DNA of 64,000 nt from Collinsella aerofaciens (GCF_015670795.1 NZ_JADPCJ010000009.1:1-64000); one strand, 5' to 3'. Positions 1 to 8,503 are shown, numbered from the stretch's first letter. The notes: generated by a model from the letters alone, not told the origin. Made by a program: numbers and translations.

Positions 1-50
1 AACCTCGTTGCGGCGCGGCTGCGCCTATGGCACTTCAACATCATTGTCGC

Positions 51-90
51 AGCCCCGACCCGCGGTCACGAGCGGGGCTCCTATCTTTTT
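51..90 (+). terminator. Rho-independent terminator-like hairpin
   Basis: AGCCCCG (51-57) pairs with CGGGGCT (73-79) and is followed within a few bases by a run of five T. It would end a plus-strand gene lying left of the window. Confidence 0.55.
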
Positions 91-154
91 AGTGCCCTCG
101 GATTGGGTCATAGTGTCTGTCGGTACCAAAACATCGGCGTTGTCCTGATCAAAG

Positions 155-186
155 CCTGCCAAAAAGGGACAGGTTTATTTTGGTGG
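155..186 (+). repeat. GGGACAGG hairpin, copy 1
   Basis: A 10-bp stem (155-164 with 177-186, two G-U pairs in RNA) carries a loop containing GGGACAGG. Thirty bases, 155-184, recur exactly on the other strand at 24178-24207. Related hairpins stand at 10072-10108 and, with GGGACT, at 54815-54879. Such elements are often linked to REP/RAYT-type transposases; no such transposase is in this window. Confidence 0.7.
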
Positions 187-235
187 TCGTTGGGGACGTT
201 CTTGTTTGACTAGTCGTTTAAGAACACCCAACGAC
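186..235. repeat. Imperfect inverted repeat
   Basis: GTCGTTGGGGACGTTCTT (186-203) pairs imperfectly with bases 220-235. It directly follows the GGGACAGG hairpin and may belong to the same structured insert. Confidence 0.5.
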
Positions 236-243
236 TACATAGC

Positions 244-311
244 ATGAGAGTGGATAATCTCCCGGTTTGAGCCTGCATCCAAGCTTAAAGAGGGAGATTA
301 TCCACTCTCAT
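244..311. repeat. Perfect 20-bp inverted repeat beside the pdxT end
   Basis: Bases 244-263 are the exact reverse complement of 292-311, with a 28-base loop. The structure ends 21 bases beyond the pdxT stop. It has no clear U-tract on the pdxT side, so it is not a textbook terminator, though it could slow transcription or protect the mRNA 3' end. Confidence 0.8.
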
Positions 312-332
312 TTTGTTTGTTGATTTCGATGC

Positions 333-920
333 CTACATTTGTAGGAACAGTTCGTGGAGGCGGGTGTCTTCGTCGAGTTCGGGGTGGAAGGTTACGCCGA
401 GCTGGTTGTCTTGGCGGGCGGCGACGATGCGGCCATCGACTTCGGCCAGGGCCTCGGCATCGCCGTGCACCTCAACGATGCGGGGGGCGCGGATAAACGT
501 CAGCGGCACTTCACCGTCGATGCCGGTTACCTGCCCCTTGGTTCGAAAGCTGCCGAGCTGCCTGCCGTAGGCATTGCGCTCGACGAGCACATCCATGGTT
601 GCCAGGCGCGGCGTCCCCTTATCGTCGTGGGCGGCAAGGTCGCGCGCCAGCAGAATCAAGCCGGCGCAGGTGCCCAGGACGGGCATGCCTTCAGCGATAC
701 GGGCACGAAGCTCCTCGAGCATGCCGAGCTCGGCAAGCAGCTTTCCTTGAACGGTGGACTCGCCGCCGGGAAGTACCAGACGGTCAAAGTCCTGCTTCAA
801 ATCAGCCGCCTGCCTCAGCTCAATACAGTGTGCGCCAAGCCCGGATAGTCTTGCCTCGTGCTCGGCAAAAGCGCCTTGGACCGCCAGCACGGCGACCGTT
901 TGGTCTGCATAATCGCTCAT
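333..920 (-). CDS. pdxT: Pyridoxal 5'-phosphate synthase glutaminase subunit PdxT
   Basis: The 195-aa protein matches the family length. It is the class I glutaminase that frees ammonia from glutamine and passes it to PdxS to make pyridoxal 5'-phosphate in the cytoplasm. The nucleophile lies in GTCAGL (Cys85), and the catalytic His/Glu pair is in HPELDED near the C-terminus (about His179 and Glu181). An N-terminal VLAVQGAFAEH and PGGEST also fit the family. It starts 20 bases after the pdxS stop on the same strand, so the two form an operon whose products build the PdxS12-PdxT12 complex. The divergent pdxR-like gene probably controls it. Confidence 0.95.
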   Translation of the reverse strand: MSDYADQTVAVLAVQGAFAEHEARLSGLGAHCIELRQAADLKQDFDRLVLPGGESTVQGKLLAELGMLEELRARIAEGMPVLGTCAGLILLARDLAAHDDKGTPRLATMDVLVERNAYGRQLGSFRTKGQVTGIDGEVPLTFIRAPRIVEVHGDAEALAEVDGRIVAARQDNQLGVTFHPELDEDTRLHELFLQM

Positions 921-940
921 GTGCGATCCTTTCTGCTGGA

Positions 941-1831
941 CTAGCGCCCGCGCTCTTCCATGATAATCTCGATCTCGTCGGCGTTGATGCCCACCATGGC
1001 CTCGCCCAGGTCCTCTGAAAGCTCGGCAATGAGCTTGGCATCGGTGAAGTTTGCCACGGCCTTGACGATGGCGGCTGCGCGCTTGGCGGGGTCGCCGCTC
1101 TTAAAGATGCCCGAGCCGACAAACACGCCTTCGGCGCCCAGCTGCATCATCAGCGCGGCGTCGGCGGGGGTCGCTACGCCGCCGGCGGCAAAGTTCACGA
1201 CGGGAAGCTTACCCGTGGCATGGACCTCGCGCACCAGCTCGACCGGAACCTGCAGTTGCTTGGCTGCCTCAAAGAGCTCGTCGTTGCGCAGGGCAACAAC
1301 GTCACGGATCTGCTTTTGGATCTTGCGCATGTGACGCACGGCCTGAACGACGTCGCCCGTACCCGGCTCACCCTTGGTGCGAATCATCGTGGCGCCTTCG
1401 GCAACACGGCGCAGCGCCTCGCCCAGATCACGGGCGCCGCAGACAAACGGCACGTCAAACTGGGTCTTGTCGATGTGATAGACGTCATCGGCAGGGGAGA
1501 GAACCTCGGACTCATCGATGTAGTCGATCTCGATGGCCTGCAGGACCTGCGCCTCGACGATGTGACCGATGCGGCACTTGGCCATGACGGGGATGGAGAC
1601 GGCCTCCTGGATGCCCTTGATCATCTTGGGGTCGCTCATGCGCGAGACGCCGCCTGCGGCACGGATGTCGGCCGGGATGCGCTCGAGGGCCATGACGGCG
1701 CAGGCGCCTGCCTCCTCGGCGATGCGTGCCTGCTCGGGCGTGGTAACGTCCATGATGACGCCGCCCTTGAGCATCTGCGCGAGCTCGCGATTGAGTTTGA
1801 CGCGGTCGGCCTTGCTGTTCTGTTCTGCCAT
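941..1831 (-). CDS. pdxS: Pyridoxal 5'-phosphate synthase lyase subunit PdxS
   Basis: The 296-aa TIM-barrel synthase condenses ribose 5-phosphate, glyceraldehyde 3-phosphate and ammonia into PLP. Both functional lysines are visible: Lys85 in [10 protein letters not shown] and Lys153 in [10 protein letters not shown]. The phosphate-binding [13 protein letters not shown] segment is intact. An in-frame upstream extension exists, but the ATG at 1831 is preceded by AAGGGAGC at proper spacing and begins the conserved part, so I chose it. It is the first gene of the pdxST operon and is divergent from the PdxR-like regulator. Confidence 0.96.
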   Translation of the reverse strand: MAEQNSKADRVKLNRELAQMLKGGVIMDVTTPEQARIAEEAGACAVMALERIPADIRAAGGVSRMSDPKMIKGIQEAVSIPVMAKCRIGHIVEAQVLQAIEIDYIDESEVLSPADDVYHIDKTQFDVPFVCGARDLGEALRRVAEGATMIRTKGEPGTGDVVQAVRHMRKIQKQIRDVVALRNDELFEAAKQLQVPVELVREVHATGKLPVVNFAAGGVATPADAALMMQLGAEGVFVGSGIFKSGDPAKRAAAIVKAVANFTDAKLIAELSEDLGEAMVGINADEIEIIMEERGR

Positions 1832-1921
1832 GGTTGCTCCCTTGGTTGGCATGTGCATTGCTTGACGGAACATCCTATCGGGGAGCTGGGTATGACAAAA
1901 TACTCAGTTTTCGAGATAATT

Positions 1922-1966
1922 ACAAGGTCAGACTAATACCAGATTGAATGACTTAATAAGGTCAGG
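1922..1966. promoter_or_regulatory. Direct repeats in the pdxS/pdxR divergent region
   Basis: AAGGTCAG occurs at 1924-1931 and again at 1958-1965, 34 bases apart, between the divergent pdxST operon and the MocR-type gene. MocR/PdxR regulators are known to bind direct repeats in such gaps. Assigning these repeats as the operator is inference. Confidence 0.4.
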
Positions 1967-1976
1967 TGATAGGCTC

Positions 1977-3413
1977 ATGCTTGACTACAATTTGGAAAAA
2001 CGCGGCGAAGCATCGCTCTATGAGTATGTTTACCAGCAAATTCGAGATGATATCGTAGCTGGACGCATTGTGGCGGGGGAGCATTTGCCGTCTAAGCGCG
2101 CCTTTGCCAGTCATCTGGGAATCAGTGTTATTACCATCGAGAATGCATATAGCCAGTTACTCGCTGAGGGCTATATTTGCTCAATACCACGTCGTGGCTA
2201 CTACGCTTGCGAGCTTCCGGATGCACCGGTTTTGGCTTCGGCTGCGGAGGGCATCGACCGAGATGCCGTCTCTGTGGGCCCCAGCGTGCATGATGTCAAC
2301 GGACAGGTCGAGCGATTCGATGCGCTTTCTCCTTCTGCTTTGGAGGCGGCGCGGCTTTGGCAAAGCGCGCTACGGGCGACGCTGGCATCCGAAGACGAGC
2401 GCGAAATCTTTTCGCCCGCACCGGCGCAGGGCACTGCTCGGCTGCGACGCGCAATTGCTCACCATCTGCACGGGACAAGGGGTATGAATGTCGACCCCAA
2501 CAACATCGTTATCGGTGCGGGCGCCCAGCTGCTCGATACCATGTTGGTTCAGTTGCTTGGCGCGGACAAGGTGTATGCGGTTGAGGATCCGGGCTATTTG
2601 CGTCTGACGCGTATCTATCAGGCTATGGGCTGCAAAGTTCGACATATCCCGTTGGATGATGAGGGCGTGGACTTGAGCACTCTGCAGAAAAGCGGGACCG
2701 ATGTCCTTCACCTGATGCCGTCCCATCAGTATCCGACCGGCCTTGTGACGAGCATTGCGCGTCGCTATGCGCTTCTGAGCTGGGCCGCCGAGCGACCAGG
2801 TCGGTATCTCATCGAAGATGACTTTGATTGTGAGTTTCGCCTTGCCGGGAAGCCGATTCCCGCGCTCGCGTCGATCGATGCCGCCCAGTCGGTTATATAC
2901 ACCAACACGTTTTCGAAGAGCCTGTCTTCGGCGTTGCGCCTAGCGTACATGGTGTTGCCCGACGAGCTGATGGAGCGGTTTAGGCGCGACCTTGGTTTTT
3001 ACGCCTCGTCGGTTAGCTCCATAGATCAAGTTGCATTGGCTCGCTTGCTGGAATCGGGTGATTACGAGCGTCATGTGAACCGCGTGCGCGTTCGTGCCCG
3101 CGAGGCGCGTGATGGCCTAGTGGCGCTTGTACGGAAGGCATTTCCGGCAGGGGAAGTCTCGATCGAGCATGCAGACGCGGGCCTTTACTGTATCGTGGTT
3201 GCGGAGCGTAGAACGGGCGGAAGCACTTTTGCACGGGCCCTCACGCGCTCGAGTATCCCGTTTATCGATATCAGTGACTGTTATTGGTGTGCCGATGGCG
3301 CATCTGTCCCTGAAAACTCAACTCAAATTCTTGTTCAGTATGACGATCTGAGTCCAAAAGTACTAACAACCTTGGAATTGCAGCTAATGGGGGGCACTCT
3401 GCAACCTAAGTGA
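1977..3413 (+). CDS. pdxR: MocR-family (PdxR-like) transcriptional regulator
   Basis: About 478 aa. An N-terminal GntR-type winged helix (roughly residues 10-80, with SKRAFASHLGISVITIENAY) is fused to a fold-type-I aminotransferase-like domain. The PLP-binding lysine sits in TNTFSKSLSS (about Lys314). PdxR proteins sense PLP and activate pdxST while repressing themselves; the divergent position beside pdxST supports that role. The frame can also open at a TTG at 1944, but the ATG at 1977 has an AGGTGATAGG site and leaves the helix domain whole. The stop codon TGA lies inside the left arm of the 119-bp repeat that follows. Confidence 0.88.
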   Translation: MLDYNLEKRGEASLYEYVYQQIRDDIVAGRIVAGEHLPSKRAFASHLGISVITIENAYSQLLAEGYICSIPRRGYYACELPDAPVLASAAEGIDRDAVSVGPSVHDVNGQVERFDALSPSALEAARLWQSALRATLASEDEREIFSPAPAQGTARLRRAIAHHLHGTRGMNVDPNNIVIGAGAQLLDTMLVQLLGADKVYAVEDPGYLRLTRIYQAMGCKVRHIPLDDEGVDLSTLQKSGTDVLHLMPSHQYPTGLVTSIARRYALLSWAAERPGRYLIEDDFDCEFRLAGKPIPALASIDAAQSVIYTNTFSKSLSSALRLAYMVLPDELMERFRRDLGFYASSVSSIDQVALARLLESGDYERHVNRVRVRAREARDGLVALVRKAFPAGEVSIEHADAGLYCIVVAERRTGGSTFARALTRSSIPFIDISDCYWCADGASVPENSTQILVQYDDLSPKVLTTLELQLMGGTLQPK

Positions 3414-3526
3414 GTAGACTTTTAGCACTTTGGCGACCAGGCAGTTTTGTAACAAGCTATCTACCTGCGGTTTTGAAAAGCAGGATGACCGGCCTGCTCG
3501 GGATGTTCAAAAAAGTCTACTCACTT
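3408..3526. repeat. 119-bp inverted-terminal-repeat element, copy 1
   Basis: The left end AAGTGAGTAGACTTTT (3408-3423) is perfectly complementary to the right end (3511-3526). Copies of exactly the same length lie at 4827-4945 and 14841-14959. Copies 1 and 2 share TGGCGACCAGGC and TACCTGCGG in the middle. The left arm supplies the stop codon of the preceding regulator. No ORF of note is inside. It behaves like a miniature mobile or structured-RNA element. Confidence 0.85.
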
Positions 3527-3559
3527 GCCGCGCAAAGCTTCTACATGAGAAAAAATGAG

Positions 3560-3625
3560 GTTTTCAACAGGGTTTCGTCCAGCTCTTGGCAAACTTTTGG
3601 CCAGTTGGGGAGGGCTGTTGAAAAC
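3560..3625. repeat. Inverted repeat in the leader of the nuclease-like gene
   Basis: GTTTTCAACAG (3560-3570) is the exact reverse complement of bases 3615-3625. The 44-base interior carries further short complementary pieces (TTGGC and GGCCA types). It sits between repeat copy 1 and the nuclease-like gene, where no clear ribosome-binding site is seen. Confidence 0.55.
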
Positions 3626-3708
3626 TTGGCAGTCCGTTCGGCGCCATTTTTGGTGCGTTCGCGCCAATGCGTGACTGACTGGGTTGAAATTCGTGTTTTC
3701 CTGTGCCT

Positions 3709-4836
3709 ATGAAGGATCTACTTTGTGACATATCAGCTTTTAGGTACTGGCGTTTGCCTCCTCAAGTCCGCGCTTTGTGTCCGCCGCTTCCACGACCGGA
3801 AGAAGACCGGCAGCGATATGATCTCGCCCGCAACCCGACGGCTGCGGTCGCGCTCGGTTTTCCGTTGTATACATTGGTTCGGACGAGAAACAAACGGACT
3901 TGTCCTGCCAGCATTAGGCAGCGGCTGTTTCTTGGTGAGCTCCCCAGGGAATCCGTGCTGGAAACGGAGCATGGGTTTTTGGTTACGTCTCCTCTACTGA
4001 CGACATTCATCATGTCGCGGCATCTGACGGATCTTCAGCTTCTTTTGGTATTGGCGGAGATGTGTGGCTTGTTTGCGGTGTGTGCCCTGCCGGCGGCACT
4101 TGAGGCGGAGCTTTCGCGTGCAATTGATTCGGGCGCGATTTCGACAACGGTCGGTTGGGTGCGCTGCCCGTCCGAGGACGGCACCGCCTCAAATTTATGG
4201 CGTCGAGACGCTTTGGTTTTGGGCGGAGACCTTGACCGTTTTTGTTCAGATGTTTGCGGGATGCGTTACGGCAATAGATTTATGGCGGTATCGCAACTCG
4301 TTCCATTGGGTGCCGCGTCGCCTTTTGAGGTCGAGGCGTATTTGTTGCTTGGACTGCCGCGAGCCCTGGGAGGCGAAGGTTTTTGCGGCATAGAGCTCAA
4401 TGTCGAAGTGACGTTAAGCACAAGTGCTCGAGCGATTGTGGGAAAGTCCCGTGTGTATATCGATCTACTTCTGTCTTCGCCGGACGGCAGGCGACAGGTG
4501 GCCATTGAATGTCAGGGAAAGGCCTCGCACGGACGCGCAGGGGATGGCTTGCGTGACGCTGACCGCATGACGGCCCTTCAGGCCATGGGCTATGATGTAC
4601 TTCTCCTGACACACAGACAGATATCCGATGAGGATAGATTCCGCGCGATCGTTAAGGCCGTATGCAGGATGCTCGATGCTGAATATCGTGATAAAAGCTC
4701 GGATGAGCAAAGGGCTGAGGCATTACTCCGGTCTGAACTATTCGTTGACTGGACAAAATTGGGAGTAATTGACGGAAAGACGCCCGTTAGACACAAAACA
4801 ACTCGATCGTGGACGGTTGGGGAACTAAGTGAGTAG
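3709..4836 (+). CDS. Orphan nuclease-like protein (DUF559/Vsr-like core)
   Basis: About 375 aa, function not established. The C-terminal third looks like a PD-(D/E)xK core of the DUF559/Vsr type: Asp252 in VYIDLLL, then Glu267 and Lys271 in IECQGKASH, followed by a DADRMTALQAMGYDVLLLT segment typical of the fold. The N-terminal part (DISAFRYWRLPPQ) is of unknown type. A GTG at 3703 is an alternative start; neither start has a good ribosome site. The last codons and TAG stop lie in repeat copy 2, and copy 1 lies upstream, so the gene is bracketed by two 119-bp elements. Its base composition looks more AT-rich than its neighbours, which suggests transfer. Confidence 0.6.
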   Translation: MKDLLCDISAFRYWRLPPQVRALCPPLPRPEEDRQRYDLARNPTAAVALGFPLYTLVRTRNKRTCPASIRQRLFLGELPRESVLETEHGFLVTSPLLTTFIMSRHLTDLQLLLVLAEMCGLFAVCALPAALEAELSRAIDSGAISTTVGWVRCPSEDGTASNLWRRDALVLGGDLDRFCSDVCGMRYGNRFMAVSQLVPLGAASPFEVEAYLLLGLPRALGGEGFCGIELNVEVTLSTSARAIVGKSRVYIDLLLSSPDGRRQVAIECQGKASHGRAGDGLRDADRMTALQAMGYDVLLLTHRQISDEDRFRAIVKAVCRMLDAEYRDKSSDEQRAEALLRSELFVDWTKLGVIDGKTPVRHKTTRSWTVGELSE

Positions 4837-4945
4837 ACTTTTGGCTTGATGGCGACCAGGCCGTTTTGCAACAAGTCATTTACCTGCGGCTTTATAAAGC
4901 ATTTTGGACGGCGTGCTCGGCAAGTTCCAAAAAGTCTACTCACTT
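4827..4945. repeat. 119-bp inverted-terminal-repeat element, copy 2
   Basis: It has the same 16-bp perfect inverted ends (4827-4842 and 4930-4945) and the same overall length as the copies at 3408 and 14841. Its orientation, judged by the internal GGCGACCAGG and TACCTGCGG, matches copy 1. The left arm provides the TAG stop of the nuclease-like gene. Confidence 0.85.
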
Positions 4946-5012
4946 GGTTTTTGACGAGAAACCGATGTCGAAGGCGGTCCTATTTCAGGGCGTTTGCGAG
5001 TTCTCGAGACAC

Positions 5013-5042
5013 AAAAAAAGCCCGAACCATGCGGTCCGGGCC
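5013..5042 (-). terminator. Terminator of the rubrerythrin gene
   Basis: On the minus strand GCCCG (5041-5037) pairs with CGGGC (5024-5020), with further ACC/GGT pairing inside, and runs into seven T. It lies 36 bases beyond the rubrerythrin stop. Confidence 0.8.
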
Positions 5043-5077
5043 TTATCGACCTAAAGATTATCTCTCAGGCGTTTGGC

Positions 5078-5638
5078 TTAGCCGAAGTAGCGCTTGAGCA
5101 GGCCGGCGAAAGCCTTGCCGTGGCGAGCTTCGTCGCGAGCCATCTCGTGCACGGTGTCGTGGATGGCATCGAGGCCGGCGGCCTTGGCACGCTTGGCAAG
5201 ATCGGTCTTGCCGGCGGTGGCGCCGTTCTCGGCCTCAACGCGCATCTCGAGGTTCTTCTTGGTGGAGTCGGTCACGACCTCGCCCAGGAGCTCGGCGAAC
5301 TTGGCGGCATGCTCGGCCTCCTCGTGGGCAGCCTTCTCCCAGTACAGGCCGATCTCGGGATAGCCCTCGCGATGAGCGACGCGAGCCATGGCCAGGTACA
5401 TACCGACCTCGGAGCACTCGCCCTCAAAGTTGGCGCGCAGGTCGGCAACGATGTCCTCGGAGACGCCCTCCATCTTGGCGACGCCCACGACGTGCTCGGC
5501 AGCCCACTCGAGCTGACCCTCCTCCTGCTTCAGGAAACGAGAACCGGGAACGCCGCACTGGGGGCACTTGAAGTCCTCGGGCAGTTGGTCGCCGTCGAAC
5601 TCTTCCACATAACCGCAAACGGGGCAAACAAACTTCAT
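5078..5638 (-). CDS. Rubrerythrin with N-terminal rubredoxin domain
   Basis: 186 aa. The first 40 residues hold a rubredoxin Fe(Cys)4 site (CPVCGY and CPQCG). The rest is a ferritin-like four-helix di-iron domain with glutamate/histidine motifs (EGECSE, EEAEH, RDEARH). Domain order is rubredoxin first, the arrangement called reverse rubrerythrin. Such proteins reduce hydrogen peroxide with NAD(P)H-derived electrons in anaerobes. The frame opens further upstream, but the ATG at 5638 has an AAAGGAT site and begins the rubredoxin motif. It is a single gene with its own terminator. Confidence 0.92.
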   Translation of the reverse strand: MKFVCPVCGYVEEFDGDQLPEDFKCPQCGVPGSRFLKQEEGQLEWAAEHVVGVAKMEGVSEDIVADLRANFEGECSEVGMYLAMARVAHREGYPEIGLYWEKAAHEEAEHAAKFAELLGEVVTDSTKKNLEMRVEAENGATAGKTDLAKRAKAAGLDAIHDTVHEMARDEARHGKAFAGLLKRYFG

Positions 5639-5842
5639 GATTCGATCCTTTCGATCGATGGCGATTGTGCGCTCGTCCGGTCCCGTAAGGGCCCTCTCCG
5701 GACGTGCGTCTTGACGAGTTCTATTATCCATAAATGCAACCAAATGTGAAGCCTATTAGGAATGATTTTTAATAAAACAATTTCGAGATATGAAGATGTT
5801 GATTGATTAACGATTGGCAGGCCGTCTTTGACCGCCGCTGAG

Positions 5843-5876
5843 TACAATCGGGCGAGCAAATGTTGACCTATCAACA
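5843..5876 (+). promoter_or_regulatory. Promoter -10 and palindromic operator before the alcohol dehydrogenase
   Basis: A TACAAT -10 box (5843-5848) is followed by the palindrome TGTTGA-CCTA-TCAACA (5861-5876), which would lie just after the transcription start and before the ribosome site. Read on the minus strand it resembles the clostridial Rex operator TTGTTAA-N4-TTAACAA with a few mismatches. Rex control is inference. Confidence 0.45.
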
Positions 5877-5894
5877 AATGAAGGAGTTTCCTTT

Positions 5895-7115
5895 ATGCAT
5901 CTAGCCCGTCGTGCCTGGTGCCGAACATATCAGACGGTTTTTCGCATTGCATTGCCGATCCTGCCCTATACCGAGCCGCGCATTTTAGAGCATGCCGAGG
6001 ATGTGCCCGCGGTGCTTCAAAAGCGCTCGATCCAGAAGGTCCTTATCGTGACGGATCCCGGCATTGCCCGTCTGGGGCTCACGGCACCGCTCGAGACGGC
6101 GCTCGCATCCAGGGGGATTGGCGTTACGGTCTATGCCGAAACGCGTGCAAACCCCACGGTTTCAAACGTGGAAGAAGCGGCGTCCCTGTATCGAGAGAGC
6201 GCCTGCCAGGCCATTATCGGCTTTGGCGGTGGCTCGGCCATGGACTGTGCCAAGGGCGTGGGCGCACGCATTGCGCAGCCAAACAAGCCAATCAACAAGA
6301 TGCGCGGCCTGCTGCGGATTCATCGTCGCCTGCCGCTGCTCATCGCCGTTCCCACTACCGCCGGTACGGGAAGCGAAGCCACGCTTGCGGCGGTAATTAC
6401 CGATGACGGGACGCACTACAAATACCCCATTAACGACTTTGTGCTCATCCCGCGTTTTGCAGTCCACGACCCCGAGTTTGCGTGCGGCTTGCCCGCTTCC
6501 ATTACGGGGCAGACGGGCATGGACGCCCTGACGCATGCCGTTGAGGCCTTTATCGGGCGAAGCACCACGCCCTATACGCGCAAGATGGCGCGACAGGCGG
6601 TGCAGCTTATCCACGACAATTTGCTCGAGGCCTATGAGCATGGTGACGACATGTGCGCTCGTCGCAATATGCTTTTGGCGGCGTATAAGGCGGGCGTTGC
6701 GTTTACCCGCTCCTATGTCGGATATGTGCATGCCATCGCGCACAGTTTGGGCGGCCGATACGGAATTCCGCACGGTTTGGCCAACGCGATCATCCTGCCG
6801 CACATGCTTCGCGCTTATGGTGACGCCGCCGCCCCCAAGCTTGCCGATCTTGCTCACATGGCGGGCATTGCGCCGGCTACCGCGCAGGATAGTCTTGCGG
6901 CCGAGGCCTTTATCGATTGGGTCGACCGCATGAACGAGGCCCTGGGAATCCCCAAATATGTTTTGGGCATTCGCCACTCTGACATTCCCGAGATGGCGGC
7001 GCATGCCGATGCCGAGGCCAATCCGCTATACCCCGTTCCGCTTCTAATGGACCGCTTGGAGCTCGAGCATATGTACGAAGTCGTTGCAGGTGGTATGTTT
7101 GAGGACGAGAATTAG
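5895..7115 (+). CDS. Iron-containing alcohol dehydrogenase
   Basis: 406 aa, a group III metal-dependent alcohol dehydrogenase of about the usual length. NAD(P) binding is shown by GFGGGSAMDCAKG. Metal ligands come from MDALTHAVEAF (Asp/His) and from HAIAHSLGG and IPHGLANA (His, His). The family oxidises or reduces small alcohols and aldehydes; the substrate is not clear from sequence. AAGGAG stands before the ATG. The next gene, an aldehyde dehydrogenase, starts 8 bases later, so the pair likely interconverts an alcohol, its aldehyde and an acid. A palindrome in the leader may serve redox control. Confidence 0.88.
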   Translation: MHLARRAWCRTYQTVFRIALPILPYTEPRILEHAEDVPAVLQKRSIQKVLIVTDPGIARLGLTAPLETALASRGIGVTVYAETRANPTVSNVEEAASLYRESACQAIIGFGGGSAMDCAKGVGARIAQPNKPINKMRGLLRIHRRLPLLIAVPTTAGTGSEATLAAVITDDGTHYKYPINDFVLIPRFAVHDPEFACGLPASITGQTGMDALTHAVEAFIGRSTTPYTRKMARQAVQLIHDNLLEAYEHGDDMCARRNMLLAAYKAGVAFTRSYVGYVHAIAHSLGGRYGIPHGLANAIILPHMLRAYGDAAAPKLADLAHMAGIAPATAQDSLAAEAFIDWVDRMNEALGIPKYVLGIRHSDIPEMAAHADAEANPLYPVPLLMDRLELEHMYEVVAGGMFEDEN

Positions 7116-7123
7116 GAGGGTCC

Positions 7124-8503
7124 ATGAACACCGAGGAAATTGCGCGCATCGTCGGCGATCAGCGCGCCTACTTTAAGACGCACGCCACGTTTGATGTCGA
7201 TGCTCGACGTCGCGCGCTCGTGAGTTTACGCGATGCGGTGCGGGCCCACGAGGCCGATATCGCCCATGCGCTCAAGACCGATTTGGGGAAGTCGCATGAC
7301 GAGGCCTATATGTGCGAGATTGGTACGTCGCTTTCCGAGATTCGACATCAGATCGCTCACGTGGCTCGATGGAGTCGTCCGCGCCTGCGTCCGTGCGATC
7401 TCGCTAACGCCGTGAGCGTGTGCAAAACGCAAGCCGTGCCCTATGGCGTCACACTCATCATGGCTCCGTGGAACTACCCGTTTTTGCTAACACTCGAGCC
7501 GCTCGCCGGCGCCCTTGCCGCGGGCAATACCGTGGTCATCAAGCCGAGTGCCTATGCTCCGGCATCGAGCGCGGTGCTCAAGCAAATCTGTGAAGAGGCA
7601 TTTGATCCGTGCCTGGTGACGGTTGTCGAGGGCGGGCGCGCCGAAAACGAAGCGCTGCTCGATGAGTGCTGGGACAAGATCTTCTTTACCGGTAGCGTTC
7701 CGGTCGGCAAACTCGTCATGGAGCGCGCAAGTAAAAACCTTACGCCCGTGACGCTTGAGCTGGGCGGAAAGAGCCCCTGCATCGTGGATGCGACGGCAAA
7801 CTTGAAGGTTGCGGCGCGGCGTATCGCCTTTGGTAAATGGCTCAACGTGGGGCAGACCTGCGTGGCGCCCGACTACCTGCTGGTCGATGCGCGCGTGCAC
7901 GACGAGCTGCTGGACCTCATCAGGGAAGAGGCCCGCCGTATGTTTGGCGAGCATCCGCTCGATAACGAGGATTATGGGCATATCGTCAACGCCAAGCATT
8001 TTGCGCGCGTGCGTGGGCTGATCGATCCCGATAAGGTTGTGCTTGGAGGCACGGCGCGCGAGTCATCGCTCAAGATTGAGCCGACGATTTTGGACGGCGT
8101 GACCCCCGATGACGCCGTGATGCAGGAGGAGATTTTCGGCCCCATCTTGCCGGTGCTGACGTTTGAGAGCCTAGACGAGGCCGAGACGTTTATTACGGAT
8201 CGTCCGACGCCGCTGGCTCTGTATATCTTTAGCCAGGATCGCGCAGTTCAGCAGCGCTTTGTGCGTTACGTGCCCTTTGGCGGCGGCTGCGTCAACGACA
8301 CGATTATGCACTTGGCTACGAGCCATATGGGCTTTGGTGGCATGGGTGCGAGCGGTATGGGGCAGTACCATGGACGCGAGAGCTTCGATACGTTTAGCCA
8401 CAAGAAGAGCATCGTGAACAAGGCAACGTGGCTGGACGTGCCATTCCGCTATGCTCCTTACGCAAGCTGGAAGCACAAGTTCGTGCGCATGTTTGTGCAT
8501 TAG
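7124..8503 (+). CDS. NAD(P)-dependent aldehyde dehydrogenase
   Basis: 459 aa, typical for the class of shorter, membrane-associated or fatty-aldehyde-type dehydrogenases (YwdH-like). The general base Glu212 is in LELGGKSP and the nucleophile Cys246 in GQTCVAPDY. APWNYPF and IFFTGS are also intact. It oxidises aldehydes to acids. The stop of the alcohol dehydrogenase overlaps this gene's AGGAGG site, which indicates a translationally coupled operon. The C-terminal residues 440-459 (WKHKFVRMFVH) are basic and hydrophobic, as in relatives that touch membranes. Confidence 0.9.
   Translation: MNTEEIARIVGDQRAYFKTHATFDVDARRRALVSLRDAVRAHEADIAHALKTDLGKSHDEAYMCEIGTSLSEIRHQIAHVARWSRPRLRPCDLANAVSVCKTQAVPYGVTLIMAPWNYPFLLTLEPLAGALAAGNTVVIKPSAYAPASSAVLKQICEEAFDPCLVTVVEGGRAENEALLDECWDKIFFTGSVPVGKLVMERASKNLTPVTLELGGKSPCIVDATANLKVAARRIAFGKWLNVGQTCVAPDYLLVDARVHDELLDLIREEARRMFGEHPLDNEDYGHIVNAKHFARVRGLIDPDKVVLGGTARESSLKIEPTILDGVTPDDAVMQEEIFGPILPVLTFESLDEAETFITDRPTPLALYIFSQDRAVQQRFVRYVPFGGGCVNDTIMHLATSHMGFGGMGASGMGQYHGRESFDTFSHKKSIVNKATWLDVPFRYAPYASWKHKFVRMFVH

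Larger units (their letters stand above)
1..332. other. Intergenic region rich in inverted repeats
   Basis: No convincing gene is seen here. A frame stays open on the plus strand from base 1 to about 212, but it runs through a terminator and several hairpins and has no recognisable protein content. The stretch holds, in order, a terminator-like hairpin, a GGGACAGG hairpin, an imperfect stem (186-203 with 220-235) and a perfect 20-bp stem beside the pdxT stop codon. Confidence 0.7.

Noticed and set aside
1..212. Open plus-strand frame at the window start as a gene end
   Set aside because: It crosses a terminator-like hairpin and a GGGACAGG repeat and encodes nothing recognisable.
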